64,000 nt of DNA from Lampris incognitus (Eukaryota > Chordata > Actinopteri > Lampriformes > Lampridae). The DNA is taken from positions 107,347,343 through 107,411,342 of the forward strand of contig NC_079213.1 of NCBI RefSeq assembly GCF_029633865.1, read 5' to 3'. The position numbers were made by a program, and so were the translations under genes. The notes under the pieces were generated by a model. The model was not told the origin of the DNA and did not search any database. It saw only the letters and a list, made by a program, of their open reading frames with translations. Every line of letters begins with the position of its first letter. The first letter of the stretch is position 1. Positions 25,601 to 35,309 of the stretch are shown here, one piece after another.

Positions 25601-28600
25601 ATATGGGTCATTGAGATAGATGGGCAAAAGGGTCAATTTTATCCATTTAAACTCAAATCTACAACACAAAGTGTGCAATGGGTGAAGGGGTCTGAATACT
25701 TTCTGAAGCCACTGTATTTGTGTGTGTGTCTGTGTTTACATTTGTGCACTATTGAGTCCAAACAAGTTTAAGTGAGTAAGTGCTTCATTGTTTTTCTGTG
25801 TGCGTGTACAACACTGTGATAACAAATGTCTGTATTCTCACTGTTGGAGGCTGGTGGGGGTTGATGGGTTCTCTCTGTAGTGGAGGCGGGGGGGTTGAAT
25901 GGGGCACTGTGTCTGATTGGCTGCTGAGGTGGGAGATCGCTGGGCTCTGCTGGAATACCCTGAAAACACAGGGGGAGCAGGGTACCATGGGAAAAACACA
26001 TTAGAGGGGTACAGCTGTTACTTCACTCAGATGACTAGCAAAACAATGCCAAGTGAAGGTGTCTCACAAATGTGGTAATATCACAACAAATTCATCCATG
26101 GCTAATTAAAATCATATAGGACATCCCATCCCATTTCCTTTTCTGTTTGGCTGGAGAGCAGTTTAATTATTTTTGGCAATCTTTTTCTTTTCCAAGTGCA
26201 CCAATGTTGCTCCAGGCTAATTGCTTTCAATAATATATATGTTATCTTGGGGTTTTTTTTTTTACTTTTAAGTTGTGAAATTGTCGATACATCTGAAGTT
26301 GAAAACAGCCTTTAAATGTGTGCTTGGATAACTGCCATTTTGAAACTGTCAAGCACATTTAAACGGAGCATAAAAAAACTAATTCACAAACCAGTAAATA
26401 AATGCAGCTAATGTTTGTTTAAAAGTTCAATCAAAAGTCTTGAATTTCAATTAATTCGATCAAGTAGTGCTGAGTGATTGAAACAAAATTTCAGGTAATT
26501 TTCAATGCTTAAAAAATTAACTGATCGAGTATTTGAAATGTTTAAAGTCGGTTAACGTTCCTTTTTTTTTTCTGAGCCCGGTGATCAGGAAGAAAATGCC
26601 CCCCCCCCGGTGCAGACTTGTCTGTGGGGCACAGCAATACACCTTGCAGTGTGCTGGAAACTGCAGTTTCAAGTGAGATATTCAACAATGTTCAGAGCTG
26701 CAATAATGACAATGACCATAATCCACTGTGCACAGTGTCATAGCAAATTAGGAGAGGTGATTATGAAAAGTTTGGTTTACATTCATAAAGGTTGTAAATA
26801 GCGGCGAAAATTAAGGATTATTTGGTGGGATTTGACATTTTAAATGTCATTTAAATGTCAGTTGAATGGTGGATTTTTTTTTTCCCATTGTGGCCATAGT
26901 CAAAATAAAGGCAAACCTGAAATCGAAATAAACATTTCCAAAATCAACATCGAAATCCCACTGAACTAAAAATGAACCTACCCATCACTCAGCACCAACT
27001 ATAAGAAGCCCATACACATTCGTGTTCAGTCATAAACGTTTTTAACCCGTAGTATTTGTGGAGTAGTGGTCCGTCTTGATGCATACACACCATGAGCAGG
27101 TACTCCACGGCTCGGTCCGGATTGTTGTAGCTGGCTCTCAGGGCGGCAATCACCTGCTCCCGCTCATAACCCATAGACATGATCTCTGACACCAGGTTCT
27201 CATAGGCCTGCCCGGTCACTGAGCAGAAAAAACACACAAACAAACAGAGGCAGGAGACGGGAGGAGAGAGGAAAAAAGACAGAGAGGATGAGGAGAAAGG
27301 GAGGAGAAATGGAGGATGGAAGGAAGAGATGGAGAGAATGGATGAACGAAGGAAAGAAGGACAGGAGGGAGAGAGAAAGAAAATGAACGAATGAATGAGT
27401 GGGGGGAAGGAAAGCGTTAATGAGAGAAGCGAGGTAAAAAGAAGGAACGGGTGAAGGAAAGAAAAAGAGAATGAAGGAAGAAAGGTGGGAAGAATAGAAC
27501 AAATAATGAATGAATAAATGTATGAATGAATGATGGAAGAAAGAAGGAAGGAATGTAGGAAGGAATGGAGGAAGAAAAGGACCAAGGAAGGAAAAAATGA
27601 GGCAAGGAAGGAAGGAAAAGAGGAGAAAAAAAAAATTAACAAGAAAAGACGGAGGGTGGATGTGATGACAGGGATAAATACTGCACAACTGTTAAACTCA
27701 GCCGCTCTCTCTTTAGTCACACCTCAAGTGTGACAGATAGAAAATGTATTACCAAGTATGGAAGCCGCTTCTTCAAGGAGACCCAATTCATCCACAAGGC
27801 TTTCAAAGAGAATGGAGAGAAAAAAAAGATAAAGATAGAAAAAAATATGTGGGCAACTTTTCTAAAACAATCGGAAATGACGGTAATAATGAGAATACAA
27901 TATACGACCAAAATAAAATTTTAAAAAAAAACAAGCTGAAATTAGTCTCATTAGCATGTCTCTGCCAACCTGGAAGCAGATGGGTGGAGTGGCGGAATGG
28001 CAGACGGCTGGTCGGGTTCCTCTTCCCGTGGTTTCTCTTCCGGTGGGGCGGCGGGCGCCGGGCACTCTGCATGGGCAGATGCGTGAGCTGGGTTCACATC
28101 TGTGCTGGGGCTTTTGTCTTCAGTGCTTTCGGGGACCGAAGGTGGACCTGGGGCAGAGACCGGGGCCGGGACCGTGCCAGGGGCCGAGTCCGGGACTGTG
28201 CTTGTGTCTGGAGTTGCACTCCCCTTAAGAGAAACCGCCGGGACACTTTCTGGAGCAGACGTCGGAGCCTCGGACGTGGGTGCTGACTGGGTGGGGTCAG
28301 AGGCGAGGGCAGGTGTGGGAACAGGCACTGCATGCGTGGGTGTGGAGGGTATTTGCGTCGGGGCGGAAGGCATGGTCGACGCCGGGACTGAAGCGGGAAC
28401 TTGGGCTTGTTGAGGGGTCGGCTGAGGGGCACCTTGTGAAGCCGGGGCTGGTTTAGGCTGTAAGGAATGAGATGGCAGAATATAACTGGAGCTTCAACCA
28501 TGCAATGACAACCAAATCAACATTTCGGCAATGTTCAAGTTCTTCTATAGCCATTTTCACATTCCCACCTTTCACCCCAGGGTGACGCCAGGGTGAACAG

Positions 28601-31600
28601 ACAAGTGTTTTACCATTATATTGTTAACACGAGGTGAAACATTCAGCCCGGGGTGAACTCAACCCTGCTTGGGACCAGGGTTGAACTGTCTCACCCCGTG
28701 CCGAGAGCTTCGACCTTGGATGGAAAAACAATTTGAAAACATCACGGGGTTGAGCTCGCCTCAGGAGGACAGTTCATCGCAGCTGGACCCATACCATAAT
28801 TACAAAACATACACTTATCGTGTAGTACTCAAAAGTTCCGCGCGTTCGAGCCTCGAACGTTTCTCCACATAACATCTCGGTGCCCTTGCCAGCTTTCGCA
28901 ATAGTAGTAGAAGGCAGCATCATTTCGACCATTTCTGTCAGATCCATTTTGCAGACAGCCTGTCATGGAGTTGACCAAGCGCTAAACTAGTGATCACCGG
29001 TGCAGTTAGTTTGGGTTTCTATGGTTACACCATTCCCATAACCTTGGGTAGTGAAGTTGAAAGCAGCCGAAGAAGTAAATGGTCTCTCTCTTCGGGTTGA
29101 AAACGTAGCGTGGAATTAATCTCGTCTGTAGTTTCGCCCAGGATGACTTCGCTCATGTCACGTGGATGTAAGCGGGGTTGAGCTCAGCGATGACTGAACT
29201 CCGGGGCACCCCGGGGGGGCGAGTCGCCCCAGTGGGAAAGGTGCCAACTTGAAAATGCCTTGTGTCGAGTGGACGGGTCGATTTCATTGAGCTTTTCTCT
29301 CTCGAACGGCTGAAAGCATATCTTAAAAAGCACAGCGATCAAGACAAAATGTACTTGAGGAGTTTTCTCACCTTCTGACTAAGGCTGACTCCGGTTAAAA
29401 AGGCTTACCTTCGTCACCATGACGACCACAAAGTTTTTCTCATCGATTTTGTAGTCTCTGAGAGGGGTGTCATCGTTCAAGATTTTGCCTGTTAAATCGA
29501 AGCATAAACACCTTGTGAAAACAGATCCATGACCTGATACGGACCTCAGATATGCCAAAACACAGGAAGAAACCAGCACACGTGAGCTGGCTGGGCAGTT
29601 ATCGTTAGCAGCAACACTTAAAAAAAAAAGTTTTGCAGTTGTATTTCATGTCAAAGCACATATTCACAGAAAAGTGCAGTATATGTAAGTACTCTTACAT
29701 TAGGTTGAGGAAATTTGACTTTTGCATCATAATACTGCCAAATACAATCCATACTTCCATCACTGATAGTAAAATACAGTCATTCTAAGCCTTAACCCTC
29801 ACGCTGACTCTGCATCTCTGCAAGGCCATTCTGGGTGATACTCTTTTCCAGAGGAATTTGCAATGAGCGTAACAGTACAATAATCTAAGAGTAACTATTC
29901 CTAGAGGAACAACAGGACTAACAGTAAGGACATGCAGGGTTGAAGTTTCTTTTTTTTTTTTGCTTTCCTTAGTGGTGGTGTTCACGTCATCTAAAAACAC
30001 ACCGTACCTAAGCACTGATTCGATAATCAATAACCAACCAAAGAGAAAAATTAAAACTACTGAGCAAGATCAGAACAGAAACATGATATTCTCTAAGAGC
30101 AACAAAGTAATTGTAAGATCTTTTTCTTTTTAAAGATGTACTCCTTTCGGGTTTTTAGCCATTACTTGACAGGACAGTAAAGACAGACGGGGAACTCGTT
30201 CAAATAGACAGGGGTGAAGAGAGTAGGGGGGAGACATGCTGCAAAGGTGCCGTGATGGGATTTGAACGCTCGACACCGTGGTCAGACCGGAGCCCACATG
30301 GTACGCCCCCTGCAAACATAATGTCCTCATGTTTAGCTTGTCTTCCACTACTTTAAGAGCTTCTCTTTGACTAGCTATTCACCAGCTTGATAGATGTGTG
30401 CTCTTACTTCAATTAAAACTGCTTTCAGCGCATGTGATGTATTTCAGCGGATTAGGCGGGGATAGACAACGGATGGATGGATGTGCAGAGGGATGTTGCT
30501 TTACACTTGATGCACTGCGGCTCACCTGCGTAGATGAGTTTTTGCCCCGCAACTGGAAAGACATCCTTGCCCTTTTCCTCTTCTATCTTCTCTTTCAGCG
30601 ACTTTACCTGGAAAACATCAACAAGCGACAGCATTTATGACCGGCTGGATTACGACAGGATTAAGTGACTATGAACAGCCCCCTCACATTTGGCTATTAA
30701 ACAGACTATGTTGACCAGACAATTATGGGCGCCCTACTACCACACAGACCCATTATGGTATAATCAGAAATTCACTGGGAGGATAATGTGTTGCAAGATG
30801 TTTCATCGAGTGGAACGACCAGCAGTAACTGGACAATCATAGGCACAGTCAGGCGATGCTTATACTGCAAATAGCAGTAGATGGATGTGACCGGCCTGTT
30901 ATATAGGTTTCAAAATGCACCCACAAAACCTAGTGTCCTTTGATGGGAAATAGTTTGTGTGTAGTAAAACGTGCACCGGCATGTGCAGATTTGGCTGACT
31001 CTCTTGTCCAGAGTAGTTTACAGGACTGTCAGCGATGAGGCCTGACAGATTCAAGTGTTGGCCACTGACATGCAAAAGCACTACAGTAAGTTATCGAATT
31101 CCGAATTCGCTACAATATGGCAACTTATTGTAGCGAATTCGGAATTCGCTACAATAAGTTGCCATATTGTAGCGAATTCGGAATTCGCTACAACATGATA
31201 CTTCTATATGGAATAGCAGTACTACTACATTTCCTCCACAGTAGTCTTATCATAACAGCGCTGGGTGGAGTAATGGCACGTTTGCCATGCATCCACAGCA
31301 CAGCCGGGCGCGCGGGTCACGCCGACTGCATGTTATCGTAGGTGAGCCTCGGCTCCTGCAGGGGCGGCCGACAGGGGAGTCAAAACCCATCGACACGCAT
31401 CAGTTCGACGGACGTGTTTTCGTCACAAGCGCCTAAATCGCAGGTAGGAGGACGGGCACCGCCGCCACCAGCACCGCCGCCACCAGCACCGCCACCACCA
31501 CCACCACCGACGTCCAAGTAAGCACGGATAACAGCGGTCGACAGCGACAAAGTTGCATTTTGGATAATTCCCCTTCGGCCCGGAAGGTTGAAGTTTTGTC

Positions 31601-32122
31601 AGACCCGTCCGTGCCCCCCCCCCCGACGTAAACAATTTCATCCATCTGCGCGGTGATGATATCCAGAACCGCCGCCCCCCCCCTCCCTCTCCACCACCAC
31701 CCCCCCCTCTCCGTACTACTCCAAATACTGCACCGTCATTCACGCCCGGCCGCTCTCATTTCCAAGGCTGCGTCGCTAACAAGCGCCCGCCGAACCTCCC
31801 CCCCCCCCGGCGGGGGGGGGAGCACGAACGTCTCGGCGTCGGAACCCGTCCGGCACACGGCAGACTGGACGGAAAACGCTCTTTTACGGGGAACAAACAG
31901 CTCCCGGTGAAAGCCCCCCCCCCCACCCACCCCCCCAACCCCGTCCGTCCGCCTGCCCGCCTTGGTTTCGTGGTTTCCCGTCACGCCAGTCAGCCCTTCC
32001 CGGCCGGAGCGCCGCGTCTACTTTTAGAGGAGTCGGCAACTCTTCTCACCCACCGTCAATTCCGGATCCACTTCGATCTTGAACGTCTGCTGCTGGAGGG
32101 TTTTCAGCGTGATCGTCAGCAT
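13637..32122 (-). CDS. rad23a: UV excision repair protein RAD23 homologue A
   Basis: Ubiquitin receptor that shuttles substrates to the proteasome and stabilises XPC in nucleotide-excision repair. Ten minus-strand coding exons: 32122-32054, 30607-30526, 29488-29409, 28457-27970, 27799-27753, 27218-27091, 25959-25842, 22679-22441, 14164-14018 and 13750-13637. The phases agree and give 503 aa. Ubiquitin-like domain at residues 1-77 ([44 protein letters not shown]). Pro/Ser/Thr/Ala linker at 78-250. UBA1 at about 256-298 ([19 protein letters not shown]). XPC-binding domain from about 376 ([19 protein letters not shown]). UBA2 at the end ([19 protein letters not shown]), closing with WDDE-stop. 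The 47-bp exon 5 is small but required by the phases. Exon 8 could start at 22679 or 22676. A 15-glycine run precedes the XPC-binding domain. At 503 aa it is longer than human RAD23A (363) or RAD23B (409). Linkage to calreticulin and eps15l1 favours RAD23A; protein similarity alone would also allow RAD23B. Confidence 0.95.
14839..15433 (+). mobile_element. Internally deleted Tc1-like transposon
   Basis: Inverted ends caccgatcagccaaaacatt and its counterpart aatgttttggctaatcggtg are bounded by TA on each side, as for Tc1/mariner. The plus strand encodes the C-terminal half of a transposase: [13 protein letters not shown], then in a shifted frame [20 protein letters not shown], with NSPDLN near the catalytic DDE residues, then ENLQ-like [13 protein letters not shown]. 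At 595 bp it lacks the DNA-binding half and has a frameshift, so it is inactive. It lies in the last large intron of rad23a. Confidence 0.85.
15593..16065 (-). mobile_element. Rex3/RTE LINE 3' fragment
   Basis: The minus strand reads FVPTLTYG at about 16063, then [12 protein letters not shown] at 15846, the conserved end of fish Rex3-type RTE reverse transcriptases. The 3' end has GATG-type tail repeats (ctgatgatgagatgaa on the minus strand), as reported for Rex3. It is truncated at the 5' side and includes a small local duplication near 15970-16040. Confidence 0.8.
16068..16790 (-). mobile_element. hAT transposase fragment (ZBED5/GTF2IRD2-like), C-terminal part
   Basis: Minus-strand translation gives [60 protein letters not shown], then [36 protein letters not shown] and [16 protein letters not shown]. 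These are the successive blocks of the hAT transposase catalytic region related to ZBED5 and GTF2IRD2. Frame breaks are present. The matching N-terminal part lies at 20057-19660 in the same orientation, so both probably belong to one element split by the hAT at 17430-19325. Confidence 0.75.
17430..19325 (+). mobile_element. hAT transposon remnant (ZNF862-like)
   Basis: The plus strand encodes [18 protein letters not shown] near 17460, [15 protein letters not shown] at 17910, [20 protein letters not shown] at 17990, [34 protein letters not shown] at 18235, [20 protein letters not shown], and late [19 protein letters not shown] near 19215, the hAT C-terminal dimerisation region. The order is that of fish ZNF862-like hAT proteins. 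Several frameshifts and stops make it inactive. Terminal repeats were not delimited. Confidence 0.7.
19660..20057 (-). mobile_element. hAT transposase N-terminal fragment
   Basis: Minus-strand translation starts [20 protein letters not shown] and continues with [20 protein letters not shown] and [10 protein letters not shown]. This resembles the start of ZBED5/GTF2IRD2-like hAT transposases (BED finger region eroded, then the segment A(S/V)YVV..A). With 16068-16790 it forms the two flanks of one interrupted element. Confidence 0.55.
20298..20524 (-). mobile_element. tRNA-derived SINE (family A)
   Basis: A SINE in reverse orientation, flanked by a perfect 9-bp duplication tacttagaa (20289-20297 and 20525-20533). 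The minus strand begins gggcggcgtggtggggcagt (A-box region) and has a B-box-like ggttcgagcccc, then the body gtttgcatgttctc and the 3' part ggataagtggtttgg. Other copies lie at 43536-43662 and 45088-45461. Confidence 0.85.
20690..21775 (+). mobile_element. L2-like LINE 3' fragment with duplicated 3' UTR
   Basis: The plus strand encodes [20 protein letters not shown] and [20 protein letters not shown], the end of an L2-type reverse transcriptase. The 3' UTR holds two related segments (about 21105-21250 and 21320-21490) and ends gggctatacaaataaaattt. A second copy of this tail is at 48640-48915. Confidence 0.75.
22000..22262. repeat. Unclassified interspersed repeat with CTAACCTTAACC motifs
   Basis: A block of simple motifs (cctaaccttaaccctta and variants) between gaggacccccattgaca and aaattggtcctcacaaa. 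The gaggac/gtcctc ends are loosely inverted, suggesting a short non-autonomous DNA element. Similar motifs occur near 6030-6110. It is not a telomeric array. Confidence 0.45.
23050..23999 (-). mobile_element. L2-like LINE 3' fragment
   Basis: The minus strand encodes [20 protein letters not shown] and [15 protein letters not shown], then [20 protein letters not shown], the C-terminal blocks of an L2-type reverse transcriptase. It ends in ctttgagctgcatttcatg...aaaggtgctgtacaa, a common fish L2 tail. Frames are broken. It lies in rad23a intron 7. Confidence 0.8.
24143..25714 (+). mobile_element. Near full-length, inactive Tc1-like transposon
   Basis: A 1572-bp element with TA on each side. Its ends start cagaggcatcagaaagtatt and mirror as aatactttctgaagccactg. 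The plus strand near 24553 encodes the paired-like DNA-binding start ([39 protein letters not shown]). The downstream DDE region is recognisable but interrupted by many stops. Length and termini match fish Tc1 elements of about 1.6 kb. Confidence 0.9.
25960..27090 (-). other. rad23a intron 6, no recognisable feature
   Basis: AT-rich sequence with short homopolymer runs between exon 6 and exon 7. I see no exon, RNA gene or identifiable mobile element. Confidence 0.4.
27229..27660. repeat. Purine-rich tract of AGGA/GAAT-type repeats
   Basis: More than 400 bp almost entirely A and G on the plus strand, a mixture of gaagga, gaatgaat and ggaggaga motifs. The minus strand is the matching polypyrimidine tract, just upstream of the rad23a exon 6 acceptor. 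It creates long but meaningless Ser/Phe/Pro reading frames. Confidence 0.9.
28550..29250. repeat. Possible MITE-like repeat in rad23a intron 3
   Basis: The left end cccacctttcaccccagg and the right end gccccagtgggaaaggtg are loosely inverted. Internal ggggtgaac/gttgaac motifs resemble a common fish non-autonomous element. No target duplication was confirmed and no coding sequence is present. Confidence 0.3.
30135..30310 (-). mobile_element. Possible SINE fragment (family B)
   Basis: The stretch gggggagacatgctgcaaag followed by gatgggatttgaacgctcga resembles a fish SINE with a reversed B-box (gggatttgaac). It lies in rad23a intron 2. The boundaries and family are uncertain. Confidence 0.4.
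31095..31187. repeat. 93-bp perfect palindrome built from LTR-like ends
   Basis: Arms of 46 bp are exact reverse complements around a central base at 31141. The unit contains tgtagcgaattc and gaattcgctaca motifs, separated by the 14-bp spacer atatggcaacttat and its inverse. gaattcgctaca is also the last 12 bp of the LTRs ending at 33995 and 59007. It lies in rad23a intron 1. Confidence 0.85.
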
Positions 32123-32330
32123 GTCGGTGAGCTGTCGGGACGAGCGCGCGCGCGAGTGGGAGGAAAACCGCGTGTTCGCAGCAATTTCCTTTACCCTGGG
32201 CTTTCATGCACACTGTGACTCAGCTGACTCACTGCGCCCGATAAGCCGCGCGCAGGCGCCGCCTGCCGGCGGGTGGGGGGCACGGCAGGCCCGTGGTTTG
32301 TCATCTTTTTTTTTTTTTGACGTCGCGAAT
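31270..32330 (-). promoter_or_regulatory. rad23a: CpG-rich 5' region of rad23a
   Basis: High CpG density from the proximal part of intron 1 through the first coding exon to about 200 bp upstream, including gcgcgcgcgcgag near 32145 and several C-runs. It has the character of a CpG-island promoter. No TATA box is evident, and the exact start site cannot be read. A GCC/ACC trinucleotide tract lies at 31459-31508. Confidence 0.6.
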
Positions 32331-32489
32331 TAAAATTTCACGGGTAAAACTCCCTAATTTTTTCCCAGCCCCGTCCGTTACCCGAACCGCCTATCCCGCT
32401 CCAGTTTAGCCACGGCTCAGTTGTGACTAGGTTCAATACCGGTCGTTCGTATCGGAAATGCAGCTGCTGATGTCACACGTTTGAAGAAT

Positions 32490-33846
32490 AATACAACAGA
32501 ATGACTTCCGGCTGCTGCCGTTAGGGGGCGCCGCAGCGGATCATCCGTTTCCCATCTCTTCCGGTCCTCGGTCACGCCAGCCCACCTGTATGTCCCCCCC
32601 CCCTCGCCGCATTCAGAAACCTCTTCTTTGGCCTTCCTCTTTTCCCGCTTCCCTGGCAGCTCCATATTCAGCACCCGTCTCCCATTACACCCAGCGCCTC
32701 TCCTCCGCCCGCACATGTCCAGACCACGTCATCTCGCCTCTCTTGCTTTGTCTCCAACCCGTCCAACCTGAGCTGTCCCTCTAATATACTCCTTCCTAAT
32801 CCTGTCCTTCGTCGCTCCCAACGACAATCCGAGCATCTTCAACTCTGCCACCTCCAGCTCCACCTCCTGTCTTTTCACCAGTGCCACCGTCTCCAAACCA
32901 TACAACATAGCTGGTCTCACTACACCCTTCCCTTGAACTCTTGTTGGTACCCTTCAGTGGCAAATCATTACTGACACTCTTCTCCACCCTGCCTGCACTC
33001 TTTTTCACATGTCTTCCACATCCCCCTTTACTTTGAACAGTTGACTCCAAGTATTTAAAATCATCCAGTTTCGTCACCTCTACTCCTGGCATCCCCACCA
33101 CTCCGCTGTCCTCCCTCTCGTTCAAGCATGTGCATTCCGTCCTGCTCCTACTGGCTTTCATTCCTCTCCACTCCGGTGCGTACCTCCACCTCTCCAGGCT
33201 CTCCTCCACCTGCACCCCACTCTCGCTACAGATCACAGTGTCATTCGCGAACATCATAGCCCACGGAGACTCCTGCCTGATCTCGTCCGTCAACGTGTCC
33301 ATCACATGAAGGGCTCAGGGGGGGCGTCCGGGTCTATTCCGTTGCCTACCAACACGGGGCTCGGCAGTTCGAATCCCCCGTGTTGCCTCCGGCTTGGTCG
33401 GGCGTCCCTACAGCCACAATTGGCCGTGTCTGCGGGTGGGAAACCGGATATAGGTACGTGTCCTGGTCGGTGCACTAGCGGCTCCTGGTCGGTGCACTAG
33501 CGCCTCCTCTGGTCTGTCGGGGCGCCTGTGCGGGAGAGGGGGGGGCTGAGGGTAATAGCGTGATTCTCCCACGCGCTACGTCCCCCTGGTGAAACTCCTC
33601 GCTGCCAGGTGAAAAGAAGCGGCTGGCGCCTCCACGTGTATTGGAGGAAGCATGTGGTAGTCTGCAGCTCCGCCCGGATCGGCAGAGGGGATGGAGCAAC
33701 GACCGGGACGGCTCCAAAGAGTAGGGTAATTGGCCGGATGCAATTGGGAGAAATGGGGGGGGGGGGCAAAAAACTAAAACATGAAGGGCTCAGAACCGAT
33801 CCTTCACCTTGAACCCATCTGTCATTCTTGCTGCACACCTCACCAC
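32490..33846 (-). mobile_element. RTE-type LINE, C-terminal fragment, split by a SINE
   Basis: The minus strand reads VVRCAARMTDGFKVKDRF (33845-33795), then after the SINE MDTLTDEIRQESPWAMMFAN, CSESGVQVEESLERWRYA, AMLYGLETVALVKRQEVELE and RIRKEYIRGTAQVGRVGDKA, the end of an RTE reverse transcriptase. The 3' end lies near 32490-32520. The usual FADD catalytic box reads FAND here. Frame changes are present. An N-terminal fragment of a similar RTE in the same orientation lies at 42690-41540. Confidence 0.8.
33319..33778 (+). mobile_element. tRNA-derived SINE (family C), full length
   Basis: Flanked by an exact 15-bp duplication acatgaagggctcag (33304-33318 and 33779-33793), so it inserted into the RTE fragment. 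It has a B-box-like ggcagttcgaatccc near 33370, the body cacaattggccgtgtctgcg and gtgtattggaggaagcatgt, and a C/G-rich 3' end. It includes a short internal duplication (gctcctggtcggtgcactag). Confidence 0.9.
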
Positions 33847-34014
33847 TGCGGATAAGAAGACACGCTGACCGCTGGCTCGCGGGTCTGACCCTTTAGTCGA
33901 GCGGTTAGCGACGCCTCCTGCGGTGCGGGCGATACGGGTTCGCTTCCCGGTCGCGGCAGTTCCTATGGTTGCGTTGTCCCCCCGAATTCGCTACATTGGT
34001 GTCAGAAGTGGGAT
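33847..34014 (+). mobile_element. LTR with tRNA-like boxes followed by a primer-binding site (short LTR element)
   Basis: The LTR spans 33847-33995 (tgcggataagaag ... gaattcgctaca) and is followed after one base by tggtgtcagaagtgggat (33997-34014), a typical LTR-retroelement primer-binding site. Inside the LTR, tttagtcgagcggttagcg (A box) and acgggttcgcttccc (B box) resemble a tRNA promoter. Its left edge cuts the RTE fragment. No second LTR or coding region was identified, so it is an incomplete fossil. A related LTR lies at 58850-59007. Confidence 0.6.
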
Positions 34015-34200
34015 GGAGCGACCGTAAGGCCATCGGAAGCGCATGCGCCCTGAGGTGTGAAGGAGCTGATGCGCTTAAGCGCGGGGATGCGTGCGCAGCT
34101 TGGCTGCAGGGAAGAACGTTACCCGACCGTTGATTACCGCCTCGGCTTGGTATGAAGACGAACTTCCGATACGTTGCAACGGTTTGGTTTAAGTTTTAAA

Positions 34201-35085
34201 ATGTTTTCCGCCTACTACAACAGCCTGTCACCCAGTGATAAGACCAGTTATGCTACGAAATTAACCTTGGTGAAAGGGATACGTCTTGGAGACCCATATG
34301 CTTTAGGCGCAGGTCAGCGGATTAATGGCGAGACAAAATGGCCCAGTCTTCAGTGGCCAAATATTCACGAATACCTGATCGACACACCGAGTCTTTATTC
34401 CCAGGAGAACTTGAAAACGTACATGTCTCTGGATGCATACAACTATACTACTAGCGGTCATGTCCAGGATGTACTATTTCATGATTACAAAGTTGAAAAC
34501 TTTGTAGTTCTGAGGACTGAGGTGCTGCCTAGCCAAAGACAGGGCAAGAATACGGAGATGTTCAAGGTCTGGGTTATTGTGAACAAGAGAAACAACTGTA
34601 TATTCTGACCGTGAACTGCACCTGTATGGCTGGGTATGTAACTTAAGTTACTTTGCTAAATACTCTTAGCTTTCCATTACTATTTAACCTCTTCAGTCAC
34701 TGTCGTTAATGTAGTAAACAACATTTCACTGCTCATTTGCTGCAATTATATATCTGTGCCTGCAGACATATCTGGCCCGAACGCCGTTTAAATCAATGTG
34801 TGTAGTACGTTAGATTGCTAGTACTTAATCTCTATGCTATTTTCTTGCAGCCTGGGGTCATGCTGCAGGCATGCTGCTGCTCAAAGTTGATCTGTGGGTC
34901 AGATATGGAAAGACCGAGAAGTCTTGTACCTCAGGGACAAACAAGTGGTTCCTCGCATCCAAAAGAGAGGTGAAGCCAGCCAGACTGAGTGAAATCTGCA
35001 TCAGAAAGCCAAAGTGGACAGACACCCAACTGCAACCAGCCAGAAAGGCCAATGTCAAAGTTATAATATATTTTATATTAAAAAA
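34201..35085 (+). pseudogene. SWIM-finger protein exons of a YqaJ-type transposon gene
   Basis: The first block starts MFSAYYNSLSPSDKTSYATK and continues with EYLIDTPSLYSQENLKTYMS and VLPSQRQGKN. In a shifted frame it reaches ILTVNCTCMAG before a GTATGT donor at 34634. The second block follows an acceptor at 34852 (HAAGMLLLKVD, then KPARLSEICIRKPK). CxC plus H is the SWIM zinc-finger pattern found upstream of the YqaJ nuclease domain in mobile-element proteins of fish and other animals. The finger is damaged by a small deletion. It probably belongs to the same transposon group as the blocks at 36203-40150. Confidence 0.55.
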
Positions 35086-35130
35086 TGAATTTGCTTCATG
35101 CAAAGACATTGCTATCACACATATTGCACC

Positions 35131-35309
35131 CAGGGGTGTAGTGGAGGGTAAACCCAGCTAAACTCATTTTACCCACCGTCTTTAAATCAGGCTGAGTGTT
35201 TACTCGCTTATTTTCTGATTAACTGTGTTAATAAATGAGGGGAAACAAGGTGGGTAAACTCTGCACTCGACAGGTTTACCCACCTCTGTATTTACCACTA
35301 CACCCCCCG
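35131..35309. mobile_element. hAT-type MITE
   Basis: A 179-bp element with inverted ends caggggtgtagtgg and ccactacacccc. It is flanked by attgcacc and attgtacc, an 8-bp duplication with one mismatch. An internal 12-bp stem aggtgggtaaac/gtttacccacct is visible. It is inserted inside the SWIM/YqaJ block. Confidence 0.7.

Noticed and set aside
26989-27720. A 243-codon minus-strand open frame rich in Ser, Phe, Pro and Leu
   Set aside because: Only 27218-27091 is coding (rad23a exon 6). The rest is the translated polypyrimidine intron tract.
27951-28513. Overlapping plus-strand and alternate-frame open frames across rad23a exon 4
   Set aside because: GC-rich, low-complexity shadow frames of the exon's Pro/Ala/Ser linker.
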